Part shown: in pieces, positions 41,150 through 41,245 of the stretch
Position numbering within the stretch: position 1 is the first letter of the stretch
Layout: every line of letters starts with the position of its first letter
IMG/VR virus record: IMGVR_UViG_3300034375_003792
Span: 1 to 41,245 of that record
Source of the DNA: a virus
Reading direction: 5' to 3' (one strand)
DNA: 41,245 bases
Notes under the pieces: generated by a model
What the model was told of the DNA's origin: nothing
What the model saw: only the letters and a program-made list of their open reading frames with translations
The model's database searches: none
Program-made: the position numbers and the translations under genes

Positions 41150-41245
41150 TTATGAGAGACACCAGTTATGGACAGGTAGTTAACTAGTATTGTCATTTAT
41201 CCATACTTTCTGTTTTGTAATTAAGGGCCCGCGTCAGCGGTCTCT

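Noticed and set aside
41150-41245. Origin, attachment site or gene at the right window end
   Set aside because: I see no ORF, repeat set or known site there. A 6-base inverted match (AGAGAC near 41155, GTCTCT at the end) is too short to mean anything.
1-41245. CRISPR array, insertion sequence, integrase or lysogeny repressor
   Set aside because: I found no direct-repeat array, terminal inverted repeats with transposase, integrase motif or repressor-operator arrangement.

Overview
This window is most likely part of the genome of a lytic, tailed double-stranded DNA phage of podovirus type that infects a marine or other environmental Bacteroidota host, probably a flavobacterium. The phage assignment rests on a portal, scaffold, major capsid, connector and tail-stabilisation gene series, a very large virion-type protein, an M15 endolysin with a holin, and a T7-like replication set. 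The host assignment is an inference. The DNA is AT-rich, almost no start codon has a Shine-Dalgarno sequence (starts follow A/T-rich leaders instead), and the two exported proteins have signal peptides that end just before Gln (…NG|Q and …AHA|Q), a common Bacteroidota pattern. A TAnnTTTG-type -7 box also occurs. Several virion proteins resemble, from memory, those of uncultured marine phages and environmental crAss-like phages, but no search was run.

Layout. Positions 1-25,366 (+ strand) form the late module. In order it holds the portal (left end cut by the window), scaffold, major capsid protein, a head-associated protein, two connector/ring proteins, two tail-stabilisation proteins, an Ala/Gln-rich internal virion protein, two more virion-type proteins and a 2,449-residue multidomain protein. 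A host-interaction and lysis cluster follows: a signal-peptide outer-membrane-like protein, a single-membrane-span protein, a secreted thioredoxin-fold protein without CxxC, two small basic proteins, an M15 peptidase endolysin and a two-span holin. A rho-independent terminator sits at 25,417-25,449.

Positions 25,448-41,245 (- strand) form the early/middle module, transcribed toward the late module so that the two converge at the terminator. In transcription order (from high to low coordinates) it begins with a tRNA-like gene, many small conserved hypothetical genes and a second tRNA-like gene. It continues with ATP-dependent DNA ligase, an HTH protein, a phage sigma-70-family factor, ERF annealing protein, a RecB/RecE-type exonuclease, an SSB-like protein and a primase-helicase. 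Last come a thymidylate-synthase-family protein with a dCMP-type Asp, a GIY-YIG/MazG fusion, a MazG-like protein, an endonuclease I-like nuclease and class I ribonucleotide reductase (nrdB, nrdA).

How it fits together. The sigma factor and HTH protein probably control phage transcription. The ligase, primase-helicase, SSB, ERF, exonuclease and endonuclease I-like protein form a replication/recombination machine, and RNR, the ThyA-family enzyme and the MazG-type enzymes shape the nucleotide pool. The late module builds the virion, including a probable ejected multi-enzyme protein, and lyses the cell. No DNA polymerase, terminase or integrase is visible. With the portal cut at position 1, the window is probably an incomplete genome. 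Genes are tightly packed with ATGA or TAATG overlaps, and at least ten likely genes are shorter than 60 codons.
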